Assembly: GCA_018296165.2 (NCBI GenBank)
Contig: JACKQL020000194.1
Location: forward strand, 1-60,064
Length of the DNA stretch: 60,064 nt
Direction of reading: 5' to 3'
Source of the DNA: Termitomyces sp. T153
Taxonomy: Eukaryota > Basidiomycota > Agaricomycetes > Agaricales > Lyophyllaceae
Shown here one piece after another: positions 21,016 to 31,066 of the stretch (position 1 is the first letter of the stretch; every line of letters starts with the position of its first letter). The translations under genes and the position numbers were made by a program. Below the pieces are notes generated by a model that saw only the letters and a program-made list of their open reading frames with translations, ran no database searches and had not been told where the DNA came from.

Positions 21016-22746
21016 ACTAGGTACTCAAAGAGGCCATAGCAGGTGCAAAAGGTGGTCTTCCATTCATGTCCCAGAGCAATCTGGACATTGTTGTAGCCAG
21101 AGCAGAGGTCTATCTTTGTGTAGATCTTGGCACTGCAGAGGCAGTCTACAAGGTCTCTGATCAGGGGGAGAGGATACTGGTTCTTTTTGGTGACTTTGTT
21201 GAGTCCCCAGTAATCTATACAGAGTCTGAGTAATCTGTCCTTCTTCTCAGCAAACAAGACTGGAGTGCTGGCAGTGGAGATTGACAGGCATATGAAGCCT
21301 TTGCCAAGCATGTCATTGAGGTATTCTTTCAGGGCCCAGAGCTCAATCTCAGACATGTTGTAGATCTTGCCAAACAGGAGTGAGGCACCTTCTTTGAGGT
21401 CAATCTTGTAATTGTAGGAGCAGTGCAGGAGAAGTTCCTTTGCACTTCCTTCAGAGAATACATCAGCAAATTCATGATACTCTGGGAGAACTACTTTGCA
21501 TAGGATCTGCTCCTCTGTTTTGCACTCTAGCAAGGTAGTCTCTGCATGGAGGTGCTCCTCTAGTAAGGCTAGTGTAATTTGTAGCTGAAAAGTGGGGGCA
21601 CCATCTTGTAAAATGCATGCAAAAGGGACAGTGCTGATGATTTTGATGTTGACTGGCAGAGTTGCATTTCCTTCACCTTCTGGGTCACTGTTGAAAGTTG
21701 AGGGGCTTTGGGTCGCTCTGGAGGTGCTGGCACCAGGGTCAGGGACATTGGGGCCTGAGACAGACTGGAGGCAGAGGGGGATGATGGCTGCTAGACTTGC
21801 TTTGGGGCTGGGAAATTGCATAGTGAGGTTTTTCCAGTTGATGTTGGGGTTGACATCTTGCAGCCACAGAAGTCCAAGCATGATCAGAGTCAACAGGAGG
21901 AGTTGGGTGACAAGAAGCCAGGCCTGAAACCACAGGTCATTGTCAAAGGTGAGGGTGTTATCATTATATTGAGTGATTCCTGTCATGGTGGAGCTTCCAT
22001 TGAAGAGTTGAAGCTCAAGGGGTTTGTTAAGGTTGTTGTGTCAGAGGTCATGTTGACTGCTGATAAAGGTGCTAGAGGTGCCACTGTTGATGAGGGTGGG
22101 GAGGACCTTGGGTGAGCCATTGAGTTGGACATTGATGACAAATGACCAAGCAGACCTCAAGCAGAGCTGTGGGGGGGTCCGGAGTTGGTCAATTGTGGTC
22201 TTGGAGTTCTTGAAAGGGAGTGAGACATTGAAGGGCACTAGTCTAGAGGCAGTCAGGTTGTCCTGGTCAAGGCAGAGGGTGAGGCTGGGCCAGTTGATGC
22301 ATGGATTGGTGGAGCAGAGCCATGAGAAGCCTAAGACAATGGGGGCAGAGGAGTGTAGTTTCATGACAAGTAATCAAAGTTCTTATTGTTGTCCATTGGC
22401 AAAGGTCATGGTCATCTCCAGGCAGTGTGTGATATTTCTGGTGGGGGTGGGTTCACCATCAAAGAGCTTGAGAAGGATTGGAGTAGAGAGATGTCAGAGG
22501 TGTTGGGGAGCGAGTGCTGCCAGGAATTCATTGATGAAGTTATTAATGGTGCTGCTGTTGACCAATGTTGGGATGGAGTTGTTGGAGAAGAGGAGGGTGA
22601 TGCGGAGGAGGAGGGTGGTGGAGGAGTGGGAGGGGAGGTGTGCAGGGAGATTGTCTGGAGCAAATACTGTTGTGCAGAGAAGTGGGGCTAGGGTGGAGAA
22701 GATGTTGGGGTCTGGTCCACAGTCTAGTGCATCCTCAAGACCTTGA
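21016..22746 (-). pseudogene. Gypsy-1 pol, protease and reverse transcriptase start
   Basis: Minus strand. The first retropepsin-like region is decayed (22300-22560), with LHSSAPIVLGFSWLCSTNP still readable. The second shows INSGTSSTFIS near 22060, with Asp changed to Asn, and LLVTQLLLLTLIMLGLLWLQ near 21890, where Gypsy-2 has a stop. Reverse transcriptase follows (LCIDYWGLNKVTKKNQYPLPLIR, TKIDLCSGYNNVQIA in pieces) to FEYLVV at the insertion site. It confirms that the doubled protease region predates the split of the two elements. Confidence 0.85.
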
Positions 22747-25249
22747 CTGCTGACTCATTTTCCATAAACTGGTAGTTGCAGTCTTCTCCATCAATTGTCC
22801 ACATGGTGCATCCTATCACCTATTGTTTAGGGCAACTACTAATAAAGTATCCCTGCTCACTACATAGGATGCATGCACCCTCCTTCCATCATTTCTCCTG
22901 AGTCTCCTCCAGTATGTTGATCCAGGACCTATTCCAAATCTGGTTTGCGCATAGGGCTTCTTGGTTGTTGGTAGAATCTGGAGTGTCATCGAGGTCATTA
23001 GGGTTGGTGTGCAGGGGTTCTGGGGCCTCAAAGAGGTCGGTGGCATTGAGTTGGGCAGGTGGGCATTGTCCTGGGGGTTGATTAGTGCTGGGAGGTCCTT
23101 GGCCCAGAGGAAAACCAAGTGCAGGGTTGGCAGGGTTGATGGAAATCGAGGGTTGATTGCTATTAGTTGCTCTGGCCTGCCAGTTGGTGTTGCTGGAGGT
23201 GTTCTATGAGGTCTACAGTGCTGTATTCTTGCTCTGGTCTTCCCAGTAACGTTGGTCAACCTGGGTAACAAGTGCCTTATATCTGTTGTATGTGGTTTGC
23301 TTGGGCACAAGACAAAGAATGTCCTTGATCCACTGAGGCAGGGCACAATGGAGGGCAAATCAGAGAACATTGTAATTCCACCTGGTTCCATAGGCTTCCC
23401 ATTCAAATTGTATGATGAAGGTTGTGAAGTGTTCATGGTCACACATTCAGAGGTGGAAGAGATTCTCCTCTGCTTCTGCTACAGTATGAAGATGCCAAAC
23501 TTACTAGAGAATTCCTGGGTGAAAGCAAGCCAATTGGAGAGTACAGAGTTGTTGGGATTGAACTGGAGTAGCACCATGTAATGGTCAAAGGCAATACTCT
23601 GCAAATATGATGCAGCAAAGGCCACTTGTGAGCTCTCAAGCTGGAAGGTAATGGGCTTAGCTTGGAACATGGTTAGACACTGTGTTAGAAAGGTGCACCA
23701 CTTCTGGGGGTCATGGCCAGTGAAAGGTTTGGGCTTTTGAATGTTGAGTTTTCCTTCCCAAGCTAGTGCATTGTGGGTATCATCCTGTGTGTTTTGAGTT
23801 CAGGGCAGGGGTCCAGCATTGTGGTAGTAGTAGTAATTGTTTCCATTTCTGCACTGGAGGGGGAAGTTGTTCATGGCTATGCCCCATCCTCCAGGTGGTC
23901 TGCCATTGGGAGGCCTGCTGCCAGAGAATTGACCCGTGTTGCCTGGAGGAGGTTCTGGGGCCCATCAAGGAGGAGGGGGTTCTCTAGGGGTGGGGGGTCC
24001 AAAATAATTAGCATTGGCAGGAGGGTTGGGTATCAGAACAGGTGGGGGACAAGGGGGGTTGATGAGAAAAGAGGGTTGGGGTGCCCTGGGGCCCATGAGC
24101 TGTCTCAAAGGGACTGGGATGTTCTGGCAGGATGGAGGGACATTGAAATGGGGGGCACAGAGATCAAAGTGGAGAGGTCTGTCTCATAGAGGGCCATTGC
24201 ATGGGGTGGGCTCATTAGCAGGGTTACCAGGCTTGTTGATATAGGAGAGAGTCCAGTTATCATTGTCAATGTGTGAGGGTGGCCATTGTGCATGGGGTTC
24301 AGGGATAGCAGGCTGATCCCATGTATGGAAGGCACTGAGAATGGAGTTGGCCTGGGGACAAGCAGAGAGGGCCAGGGTGTGGGCAGTGGATTGGTCAAAC
24401 AATACCCCTGTGGGGTTGAGATTCCTCAAGATGCTGGAGGCTGTTTTAAGTTCTTCCTGCTGGCAAGGAATGGGAGGTGGGGCTTTGCTTTGTATCCTGA
24501 CAGGTTCCTTGTGTTGCACATGGAAGGAGCAGGATGGGTCCAGAGGGTCTTTGAATGGGCAGGGGTTTGGACTGGTGTGGATTTCTTTGACCAATGTATA
24601 GAGCTTGTTTTGTAAATTTGCATCAATTCCCAGGGTGCCTTGCATAGTTTTGGGGAGGTTTCCCTGCAGGTAGTGTTTGTGGAAGTTGAGGAGCTGATCT
24701 GCCCAAACTTCCAGAGTGGTGGGGGTGTTGGGGTAGCCTAGGTTGATGAGGAGAGTGTGAGCGTGCCTTGTGAACTCCATGGGGGAGAGGCAGAGGAAGT
24801 GGAGGACTTTGTTGCTGTTGGATGTAGGCTTAGACTCTTTGCTGTCTGGGGAAAGGAGGGACTTGAGCAGAGAATGGCAATCAAGGGGGGGAATAATTAT
24901 CTGGGTTCTCTAGAGGGGCTGGGGCTGCAGTGGGGGCTGGATATGCATAGTAGTGGGTGGGAGGAAGGTAGGCGGGGTTGGGGGGTGCTGTGGAGTATCC
25001 TCCAGGGTACATGTGGGAGTAGCTGCCATTGGTGGGGAATGCTGGGGGGCAGTGCCAGCCTGGAGGTATTCCCTGGCTGATGGAGGGGGCATAGAATGCC
25101 TGGTTGGGGTCAGGGGTCCAATGGCAGGGAATGTACTGATCCATAGGGGGGCCTGGGTAGAATGGGGTGTATTGGTTTTCAGGGACTGGCCAACCATAGA
25201 CATTGGTTAGGTAGCCAGTGGAGTTGTATGTAGGGTTATATGCAGACAT
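22747..25249 (-). pseudogene. Gypsy-1 gag
   Basis: Minus-strand gag starting MSAYNPTYNSTGY at 25249. It keeps the segment missing from Gypsy-2 (about 24720-24450: TLEVWADQLLNFHKHYLQG and CPFKDPLDPSCSF). The capsid-like part (MFQAKPITFQLESSQVAF, 23670-23480) and a degraded end near 22820 follow. Broken by stops and frameshifts. Useful as the fuller template for what Gypsy-2 gag has lost. Confidence 0.82.
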
Positions 25250-25268
25250 TGAGAATGGGGTAAGGGAG

Positions 25269-25281
25269 AGTCTTGATATTA
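25269..25281 (-). other. Gypsy-1 self-priming primer binding site
   Basis: On the minus strand TAATATCAAGACT directly follows the LTR end TGACA, identical to the Gypsy-2 site. Its complement AGTCTTGATATTA is in this element's own R region (minus strand, 25851-25839). Thirteen bases are conserved in an otherwise badly decayed element. Confidence 0.8.
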
Positions 25282-26324
25282 TGTCAGGTTCTGCTGACTA
25301 TGGGGGCTCAGCTACACTGGGTGAGTCCTTATTAGGTGGATGCGATGTTCTGCGCTTATAACTTAGTGCTCCAGGGTTGGCATGGAGTAGAGGGACTTGC
25401 AAGAGGAAGTTAAGGGAAGCAGTCCAAGCAAGTCTGGAGTGGTCTGGAGAAGTCTAAGACCAAGTATATTGGGCGTTGGGCTTGGGCAGGCATCAGGAAC
25501 AAGTTTGTAGGTGTGCAAATAGATTGCAGAGTGAGTAGAGGCTTTGTAAGTGGTGGGGGCAGAGCTGGAGTTGGATGGGGGATCAATCAAGGCTTGATGG
25601 GTTCTGGGGTTGAGCAATGGGTGAGGTCCAGAGTTGTCATAAGAATTTTTGGGGTTTGTAGTGTGTGTGCAGAGTTCATACTGATGTCAGGGATGAAAAG
25701 GACTTAGAGAAACAAAGGAGATAGGACAATTGAGGTGAGATGGAGGTGAGACAAGATGAGACTGAGAAAGAGATAGATTCAAGACTAAAATAGAAATAGA
25801 GACAGAAAGGGACACATGACACAAGTAACCAGTTAATGTAATATCAAGACTAGAGTATGAGGTGCTACTCTATGGGTTATATACTGACTACTGGAGAGCT
25901 CTGGGGGCAGTGGGTGTGGTGGCAGGGCTTGACAGAGCTGTGTGGAGTTGATGTGTGTTGGTTGTGATCAAGGGGCAGGCTGCAGCAATATTCTGATGGG
26001 ATCAGTTGGGGGCATGGGTTGCTCTGGGGTTGTTGTGATGCTTCAGAGTAGGTTGGGTGAGTCAGAGATGTATGACAGGGTCAGGAATGGTGGGGGAGGG
26101 TTCCAGGGGCTCAGGAGAGTCAAGGGAAGCATTGATGGCTGTGGAGAAGGCATCAGAGTTAGCCAGGGGGCCATTGGGGTTTGCTGGAGAAGCATTGGAG
26201 TTACCTGGGGTGGCTGCAGAGGGTGCTCAATGGTTGGGAATTTTGATGAGGCATTGGGGGAGTGACTCTGGAGAAGTGAGCAGGCTGGGAACAATGTCAG
26301 GGGTCTAGGGAGTGGGTTGTGACA
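25282..26324 (-). repeat. Gypsy-1 5' LTR
   Basis: 1,043 bp on the minus strand, beginning TGTCACAACCCACTCCC (26324) and ending AGAACCTGACA (25282). A variant TATA region lies near 25880. It lies directly against the short LTR element that starts at 26325, so Gypsy-1 appears to have inserted into that element. Confidence 0.9.
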
Positions 26325-26505
26325 CTTACTGTTGACACACTGTAAGTCAAGACCAGTTGATAGTTCTGTCTATGATGTATGAAGTAAGGTGCTGCCTTAT
26401 GTAAGCACTAGTACAATACCTTTAGAAATAGCATCACATGATGCTATCAGTGTAATTAACTATTAAATAATATATGTGTATGCATGTAACAACCACTCCA
26501 TTACA

Positions 26506-26844
26506 TACCCCCCTTTTGAGTCCATCAACAGACTCAATTCCATAGAACTAAAGTCACTGCATAAAAGGGTGGGATATGGCATCCCACCTGAGGGTATGCA
26601 CCAGAGTTTACATGCAAATTCCTATGTATATTTAGTAGTAGAATCAACCAATTCTACATGGACAAATGTACTTCAGCACAATGTCCAACTGTGCTGAGTG
26701 AATAATATGGGCTGCTCAAGCCCACAGAGAATTTACCAATTTTTTGTGATGAGCTATGTTAGTAGCTCACCCTGCTCATTCATTCATCTTCAAGGCCTCT
26801 GCTTCCTCATTACTCATGATGTCTGCTCTGCTGTCTGCATACCC
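26506..26844. other. Interior of short LTR element, left part
   Basis: Non-coding, CpG-poor, no recognised gene. It begins TACCCCCCTTTTGAGTCC just after the left LTR, where a primer site would be; I cannot match it to a tRNA. It ends in TACCC, the target duplication of the solo LTR. Confidence 0.45.
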
Positions 26845-27978
26845 TGTCAGGTTCTGCTGACCACAGGGGCTCAGCTACACTTGGCAAGTCCTTACTAGGC
26901 AGACATGATTCCCTGCACTGACAACTGGGCACTTGGAGGTGTTCCAAACACTGGGGACTTGTGAGGATAGTTAGTGGAAATTGATCCGAGCAAGTCCGGG
27001 GAGGTCTGGAGGAGTAGAGAATGAGTTGCAGGGAAGGGGGACAGGCTTGGCAGGGTTCAGGCATAAGTCCATGTGTGAGTATTGCGGGTGCAGAGGAGGC
27101 AGAGGCTATGCAAATGACAGGAGCAGAGCCAGAGTTCTGATGGGGGATCAATGGAGATTGATAGGGTTCAGAGCTGAGTGTGTAGCAAGGTCCGGAGTTG
27201 GTGAAAGAGTGTTGGAGGTTCATAATCGTAATTGTGGAGTTTGTGAGGGCATTATGGTTGAGAGGACTTGAACATGATAGATGGAATCAAACGAGATGAG
27301 ATGGAGTTGAATGAAATGAGATGGAGATGAGATGAGAACAAGAATAGATTCAGGTGGAGACACAGAATGATAACAAGATGATAATGGAATAGAGACGAGA
27401 TAAGACTGGGAGACTGAGAATAAGGAAAATGAGACACGGAACACAAAACACTAGAAGAAACAATCAGAAACACATTAGGAAAGGCAGGTAATCTCAAGAC
27501 TAGAATACAAGGAGCTACTCTATGTCTTATATACTGACTACTGAAGAGCTCTGGGAATGTTGGCTGTGGTGGCGGGGCTTGGCAGAGCTCAAGGGAGTCA
27601 ATGGGTGTCAGTTACAACCAGAGGGCAGGCTGCGTTGATATGTTAATGGGATCAATTGTTGATGCAGTCCATTCTGAGGTTGTCATGATACTCCAGGGTA
27701 AGTTGGAGGAGCCAGGGTGTTGAGTTGATGATGTGTAATGGGGTCAGGCATGGCAGGGGAGTGGTCCCAGGGGCTCAGGAGATCCAGGGGAAGCACTGGC
27801 GGCTGTGGGGAAGATGTTGGAGTTGGCCAGGGGGCCATTGGAGTTAGCTGAGAATGCATTGGAGTTAGCCAGAGTAGGCGTGGAGTGCTGGGGAAGTTTG
27901 ACAGAGTGTCGGGGGAGGTTCTGGGGGGATGGGGGTTTGTTGGGTGATGTACAGGGGTCCAGGGAATGGGTTGTGACA
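26845..27978 (-). mobile_element. Solo Gypsy LTR
   Basis: 1,134 bp, minus orientation, starting TGTCACAACCCATTCCC at 27978 and ending TTCTGCTGACC...CAGAACCTGACA-type sequence at 26845. It is flanked by a perfect 5-bp duplication TACCC (26840-26844 and 27979-27983). It has no internal domain, so it arose by LTR-LTR recombination. The R segment keeps CTTGAGATTAC, one change from the Gypsy-1/2 form. Confidence 0.9.
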
Positions 27979-27983
27979 TACCC

Positions 27984-28573
27984 AGTGCTGGCCCAGTTCA
28001 TGATCTCACAGACTCATGAGCCCTGTATAGAAAGTCTTCTCTACTCCTCAGCAATGTTCCCACCATTGAGGAATTGATTGCACCTCCTGCAGCAATTGGG
28101 AAGAATTGGTGTCCTTTCAGCCTCAGCACTGTGGGCATATACAAAGGGGTTTTCCCCTTGTCTGCCAATACCACTGTGCCTTCTGGCTCAGCTGCCAGAT
28201 ACAGTCAAGTAGAGGGCACTTGCAAGCCCTCTGCTGGAACCCCCTCATGACTACCAGCAGGTGGTCATATTGGAGTGACTGCAGGCAGTCCTCCTGGCAT
28301 CACAGCACTCTCCCTGCCCCCATCATGGTGTGACATGGTAGGTTCCAACGTCCCATGTGGAGCACTCTTTAATGCTCCATCAAACTCTGTCTTGGACATA
28401 GGCCTGAGCACCTGACTTTCCATAGTCACCACAGTGCCCATTGTGGAAGATGCACATCAAAAATTTTAATGTGCTGATTGTATCTAGTGGTGGTGAACTT
28501 CTTTTACAGAAGTTCAAGTTTCCAACTTGCAAACAAGTTATCACTTGTTTGACTTAAAAAAATGTAACATTTC
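27984..28573. other. Interior of short LTR element, right part
   Basis: Non-coding, CpG-poor sequence with no supported gene. It ends in a run of A (ttaaaaaaatgtaacatttc) just before the right LTR, a weak candidate for the polypurine tract. Confidence 0.4.
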
Positions 28574-28775
28574 TGTTATGGGTTGCACAGCTTACTGTTC
28601 ATACACTGTAAGTCAAAACCAGTCAATAGTTCTGTCTACAATGTATGAAGTAAGGCACTGCCTTATATAAGTACTAGTACAATACCTTTAGGGATAGCAT
28701 CATATGACACTATCAGTGTAATTAACTATTAAATAATATATATGTATGCATGTAATAACCACTCCATTACACCCA

Positions 28776-29470
28776 TGCAGCTCTGACAAGCCTTGCCCTT
28801 GCACCCTCAACCCCCAGATGAGGTCCACTAGTTAGTATATAAAGACATAGAGTAGCATCTGTTACCTTCATCTTGATATTACCTACTTTACCTTTACTTG
28901 GTTACTTGTGTCTCATGTTTTTCTCTGTTATGTTTCCTGGGCTCATCTCTGTTTCTATCTCTAGTCTTGAATCTATCTCTTTCTCAGTTCTGTCTGTCTT
29001 GTCTCAACTTTGTCTCATCTTGCTTGTCTATAGTTCCTTTATTGTTCCTGAGTCCCTTTCAACTCTGACATCATTACAAACTCCACACATGCTACAACCT
29101 TTCAAACATTCTTATGACAACTCTGGACCTTGCCTCATGCTCAGCCCAGAACCCATCACTCTTAATTGATCCCCCATCAAACTCTGACTCTGCTCCCATC
29201 ACTTGTGAAGCCTCCACTTACCCTGCAGTCCATACACTTGCTTATGGACTTGTACCTGATGCCTGTCCAAGCCCAACATTTGATACACTTGGTCTTAGAC
29301 TTTCCCAAACCACTCCAGACTTGCTCAGACTACTTCCCTTAGCTTCCCCTCACAAGTATCTGAAGTCCAAACCATCCCCAGAGTGCTAGGTTATAAGCAC
29401 AGGACATCACATCTGCCTAGTAAGGACTTGCCCAGTTAAGCTGAGCTCCCATGGTCAGTGGAACTTGACA
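28776..29470 (+). mobile_element. 5'-truncated Gypsy LTR fragment
   Basis: Plus-strand match to the second two thirds of the Gypsy LTR family: GTATATAAAGACATAG near 28835, ATCTTGATATTACC near 28871, a CT-rich stretch, CTTATGACAACTC, and the end GTCAGTGGAACTTGACA at 29470. The first ~400 bp of the LTR are missing at the boundary with the short LTR element (28771). Confidence 0.85.
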
Positions 29471-29811
29471 GTGCAACACTTCAGCCACACAAAATCTACT
29501 GACCATATAGTATTCCATGTGCTGTCCACAGCTGGCAAATTCAAATTAGAGAGGCTTGTAGATCAGATTGATTTTGGTGATTTTCCTTGTAAGTCAATCT
29601 CCTGTCTGTTCTGCTGATTTAGCCCTCATTTTTCTTGACTTAAACTGTTGTCATTCTGTTTCTTGGAAGGTCTAGAATTTTGTACTATATGTTACCAACT
29701 CAGTACTACATATTAAGTGTCTTGATGAGTGCATCAATGGTTGTGCCCTGAGCAACGCAACACATGTTTCCATAGATTGTTTCTGGATAATATTATAACA
29801 TTTTTTTTCTG
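29471..29811. other. Intergenic, nothing supported
   Basis: AT-rich sequence with no recognised gene or repeat. CpG begins to reappear near its right end, marking the edge of the CpG-rich island that holds the Crinkler-type gene. Confidence 0.5.
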
Positions 29812-30170
29812 TGTGTTTCCTGAGAAGTATTGTAAGTTATCCTGACACATGTTTCTTGAGAAGAACAAAGAGTGTTTCTCGAGATACAACACTAAGAACA
29901 TGACAAAGGTTTTTTGGAAAACACGTGCTGAAACATATCACGTGTTTCTCAAGAAAATCGACGAGAACATTTCAAATATTTTGATGATTTTTTCTTCAGA
30001 TAAAACACGGTCATTCTACGAAAGAAACATCAAGAGAATACTTGACATATTTACTGAATTTTTCTGACACAATATTTAGTATGTTTCTCGAGAAAAAGGT
30101 GTCAGAAATTGAAAAACATATGTCTGACACCTTTTTCTCAGGAAACACGCTACGTTTCCTGAAGTGTCAT
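29812..30170. repeat. Cluster of near-palindromic TGTTTCYYGAGAA motifs
   Basis: Six copies of a near-palindrome in ~340 bp: tgtttcctgagaag (29815), tgtttcttgagaag (29847), tgtttctcgagata (29873), tgtttctcaagaaa (29945), tgtttctcgagaaa (30082) and, inverted, ttttctcaggaaaca (30132). The TTCnnGAA core resembles heat-shock factor sites, but no gene with a clear start is close downstream. Short reading frames here (for example MFLEKNKECFSRY) are by-products of the repeat. Confidence 0.5.
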
Positions 30171-31066
30171 TTGATTCATGTTTTCGTATCAGAGCACGAA
30201 CCTAAGATGTGGGACGACTTGAAAGCGCAGTTTATGGAACATCTGGATGAGGTTAAAGCTAAGCTGCTGACCTGCCAAAGCCACCTCTGGTGCACGCTTT
30301 CAATGTAGATGAACTTGACTTCTCATGCTATAAATTTGATCTTGGACGACGCAAACTCGGATAACCGCAGGCTCCTTGTACTACAACGACACGTATGGAG
30401 ATTTACCCCTTGTAACTAAATATGCTATGATGACTCTCCGATGACTATTGTATGAGTATATATAGGGCATGGGTAAGGGGAACACGTCAAATGTGAAGAA
30501 TTTCGTTTCAAATGTGATTTGTAGTACTAGTACGAGAAGTACAGAAATTCACATTCAGAATCTTTTCTTGCGAACATCGCACGCATTGTTTCGGGCAGGA
30601 AAAAAAGCTCTTAATGCTCCCTGCACGACAAACGCCGCGTTGTAGATCGTTTCTGTTGGAAGCATGCGAGTAGTCGGGGACAGGACATACATACACAAGC
30701 TTTGTAGTGCCTATAGGTTCTGGATTGCTGGTTTCCGGATAAGTGCTCTGGCCATTGGTCTGCGCTGTGATTTATGGTTGTAGGAGAATCACGATGATTT
30801 TCCATGCTAGACATGAACTTGTCTAACGTTAGTCGGGAAAGAAGTGGACGATGCTCAGAGTCAGATGTCGAAGCCGATTCCGCTCGTGTGACCTTCAAAG
30901 GTGCAATGAGATCTTATGGCCGAACAAATGTCACTTCTTCTGTTTCAAAGCACGATGCTCATGGACATATGACAGTGGCACGTGATAGATGTACTCATGG
31001 AAAGACCTGATCAACGTTGGTTTGAAACTCGTTCTTTCGTAAAAACAATTGAAACAACAACCTCTG
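30171..31066. other. Upstream region of Crinkler-kinase gene, no gene supported
   Basis: CpG-containing sequence. A TATA-like tatatatagg is at about 30457, roughly 600 bp before the gene. Small reading frames on both strands (plus 30200-30308; minus 30508-30898) show no domain I recognise. It may contain the promoter or an unrecognised short gene. Confidence 0.4.

Larger units (their letters stand above)
21016..26324 (-). mobile_element. Gypsy-1: old, CpG-depleted LTR retrotransposon (5' part)
   Basis: Minus-strand relative of Gypsy-2: 5' LTR (26324-25282), primer site (25281-25269), gag (from 25249), protease and the first part of reverse transcriptase, cut by Gypsy-2 at 21016. The remaining reverse transcriptase and RNase H continue at 11062-10268, where Helitron D truncates it. 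Coding similarity to Gypsy-2 runs throughout (for example CYGLFEYLV against RYGLFEYLV). CpG is almost gone, many codons are changed by transitions and all frames are broken. Confidence 0.92.
26325..28771 (+). mobile_element. Short non-autonomous LTR element (TRIM-like), split by a solo LTR
   Basis: Two direct repeats of ~180-200 bp (26325-26505 and 28574-28771) share CTTACTGTT...CACTGTAAGTCAA through ATGCATGTAA...CCACTCCATTACA in the same orientation. The complete copy has TG...CA ends (TGTTATGGG to CCATTACA); the left one lacks about 17 bases at the Gypsy-1 junction. Without the inserted solo LTR, the space between them is only about 930 bp. I found no gag or pol there. Small LTRs and a tiny non-coding interior fit a terminal-repeat-in-miniature element, possibly Copia-derived. 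Confidence 0.6.

Noticed and set aside
26043..26308. Frames in the Gypsy-1 LTR as a small gene
   Set aside because: The segment aligns to the U3 part of the other LTRs, which is non-coding.
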